Below, piece by piece: positions 62,980 to 64,000 of a DNA stretch of 64,000 nucleotides. The notes under the pieces are model-generated. The model did not search any database. It was not told where the DNA came from and worked only from the letters and a program-made list of their open reading frames with translations. Within the stretch, counting starts at the first letter, position 1. The number at the start of each line of letters is the position of its first letter. A program made the translations under genes and the position numbers. Source of the stretch: Tilletiopsis washingtonensis (taxonomy: Eukaryota > Basidiomycota > Exobasidiomycetes > Entylomatales); the NCBI RefSeq assembly GCF_003144115.1, contig NW_020312006.1, forward strand, positions 62,001 through 126,000, written 5' to 3'.

Positions 62980-64000
62980 TTACGCTGCGTCGAGCGTGAG
63001 CAGCCAGATGCCCCAGCCCTCGTAGTCGGCGTCGTCGTGCGTCGAGGGGGCGCGGCCTGCGATCAGCCTGGCGCTGAGCCTGTGCGCCGCCAGCGTGTCC
63101 CACAGTGCTTCCTCGTCGATGTGGCGGTGCTTCTTCGCCAGCAGGGCAAGTGGCCCAGGGCCGTCCTGCGCTGCCGATGACGAGCTCGAGAGGAGACGCG
63201 CAATCGTGCGAGCAAGTGCGGTGAAGGAGGAGGGGTTGTACGTGCAGTCCGAAGCGAGCACGATGTCTGCTGCGGCTCCGTCTGTGCGCCTTAGCTCCGC
63301 AGGCAGCTTTTCCGCGTCCCAGTCGAGGAGCAGCGAGCGAACAAGCACGCTGCGATCGTCACGCGCTGCTAGACTTGCCGAGTTGAGACCGATGTTGGTG
63401 TCGATGAGCGACAACGCGGGCTCTGCGAGCTGTGCGGTCAGCGCCAGCGGACTGCATGCCGAGACACAGACTGACCGAGGTCGGTGGCCCAGCATTCAAG
63501 CGTCGTGCGAGACGGCGCATCGTCTTCTGACGAGGCGGGCGAGCTTGCTGTCCTCTTGTTCCACAGCGCAGCGAGCATGATGGAGAGCATGGCTGTGCCA
63601 GCACCGAGCTCTACGACGCGAAGGCTCGGGGCGGTGCAGAGTGATTGCAGATGATTGCGAGCTGTCCGCTCCATCTCAAGGTCCTTAGCCTCGACCTCGG
63701 CTGCCCCGGCTGGCAGCACCTCCACAAGCAGCCGACTGAGGTGCATGGCGGCGTCCCAGACGTGCTGCGACAGCGTCAGCACAACCTGTGAGCGCAGACT
63801 CAGCCGCACGCACCTTGTCGAGTGCGAAGCCAGTCTGCTCGCGGATCTCCAGCACACGATATCTCTCTTGGCGCCCGAGCGTGAAGAGTCGAGAGGTCGA
63901 GTCCACCTTGTCGTTTCCTGCAGCACCTCGGCCCACGCGGATCGGGCCCGTCACGACAGGGATAGGCAGCGCATCGAGAGCATCGTCTGCGTGCCGCCGA
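62980..64000 (-). CDS. METTL21/Methyltransf_16-type lysine methyltransferase (N-terminus beyond the window)
   Basis: This is a seven-beta-strand SAM-dependent methyltransferase; most of the protein is present, but the start lies beyond the right edge. Exons are 64000..63814, 63764 down to about 63481, and about 63428..62980. Motif I is VVELGAGTAMLSIML, the acidic post-I is CWATDLE, and the family hallmark DxxY is DCTY in VLASDCTYN. HVWDAAMHLSRLL opens the domain, matching the W-x-A segment of METTL21 proteins. The first intron is 49 nt (63765..63813) with CTGAC before its acceptor. Fungal members methylate elongation factors and other proteins; the target here is unknown. It ends in WGIWLLTLDAA and stop at 62980..62982. 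Confidence 0.85.

Noticed and set aside
63786-63813. 28-nt intron in the methyltransferase
   Set aside because: A 49-nt intron with a CTGAC branch site and a CAG acceptor gives a better protein (HVWDAAM), so the short form is not needed.

Overview
This window is nuclear DNA of a GC-rich fungus with many introns, most likely a basidiomycete. Ustilaginomycotina is my best guess, but only a guess. The evidence is short spliceosomal introns (about 47 to 150 nt) with GTGAGT or GTGCGT donors and a CTGAC-like branch site 10 to 20 nt before the acceptor. It also rests on proteins typical of yeast and filamentous fungi (Kar2/BiP and UGGT with HDEL tails, Yak1, Ras, Utp5, Rrp7) and on a Ras C-terminus of the CAAX type. 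I see no tRNA, rRNA, CRISPR array, transposon or viral relic. The window is an ordinary gene-dense chromosome arm with 20 genes that I can support.

Layout, left to right. A cytochrome P450 (minus) is cut by the left edge. BiP/KAR2 (minus) diverges from RRP7 (plus). A long SS18/SSXT-domain protein (minus) diverges from the chaperonin subunit CCT5 (plus). A mitochondrial dicarboxylate-type carrier (plus) converges on UGGT (minus). UGGT diverges from an iron-containing alcohol dehydrogenase (plus), which converges on a large TBC RabGAP (minus). The RabGAP diverges from RAS (plus), and RAS converges on an acyl-protein-thioesterase-like hydrolase (minus). Three plus-strand genes follow: a short-chain dehydrogenase, a GH127 beta-L-arabinofuranosidase without a secretion signal, and an alpha-glucoside-type sugar permease. 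Next come a Ser-rich orphan protein (plus), MLH1 (minus), the DYRK kinase YAK1 (plus), UTP5 (minus), an ATRIP/Rad26-like checkpoint protein (plus) and a METTL21-type methyltransferase (minus) cut by the right edge.

Themes. Two genes serve ER protein quality control (BiP and UGGT). Two serve 90S pre-ribosome assembly (RRP7 and UTP5). Two serve genome maintenance (MLH1 and the ATRIP-like gene). RAS, YAK1 and the thioesterase-like hydrolase touch Ras/PKA signalling. The SDR, GH127 and permease genes could form a small intracellular sugar-use group.

The most striking observation is the wealth of very small exons that keep the frame of conserved proteins. They are a 4-nt exon in the carrier, 15 nt in BiP, 22 nt in CCT5, consecutive 22- and 17-nt exons in the SDR, and a 23-nt last exon in MLH1 that restores the family's FERC terminus. 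The 4-nt exon is the item most worth checking. I did not find a convincing new multi-gene system.
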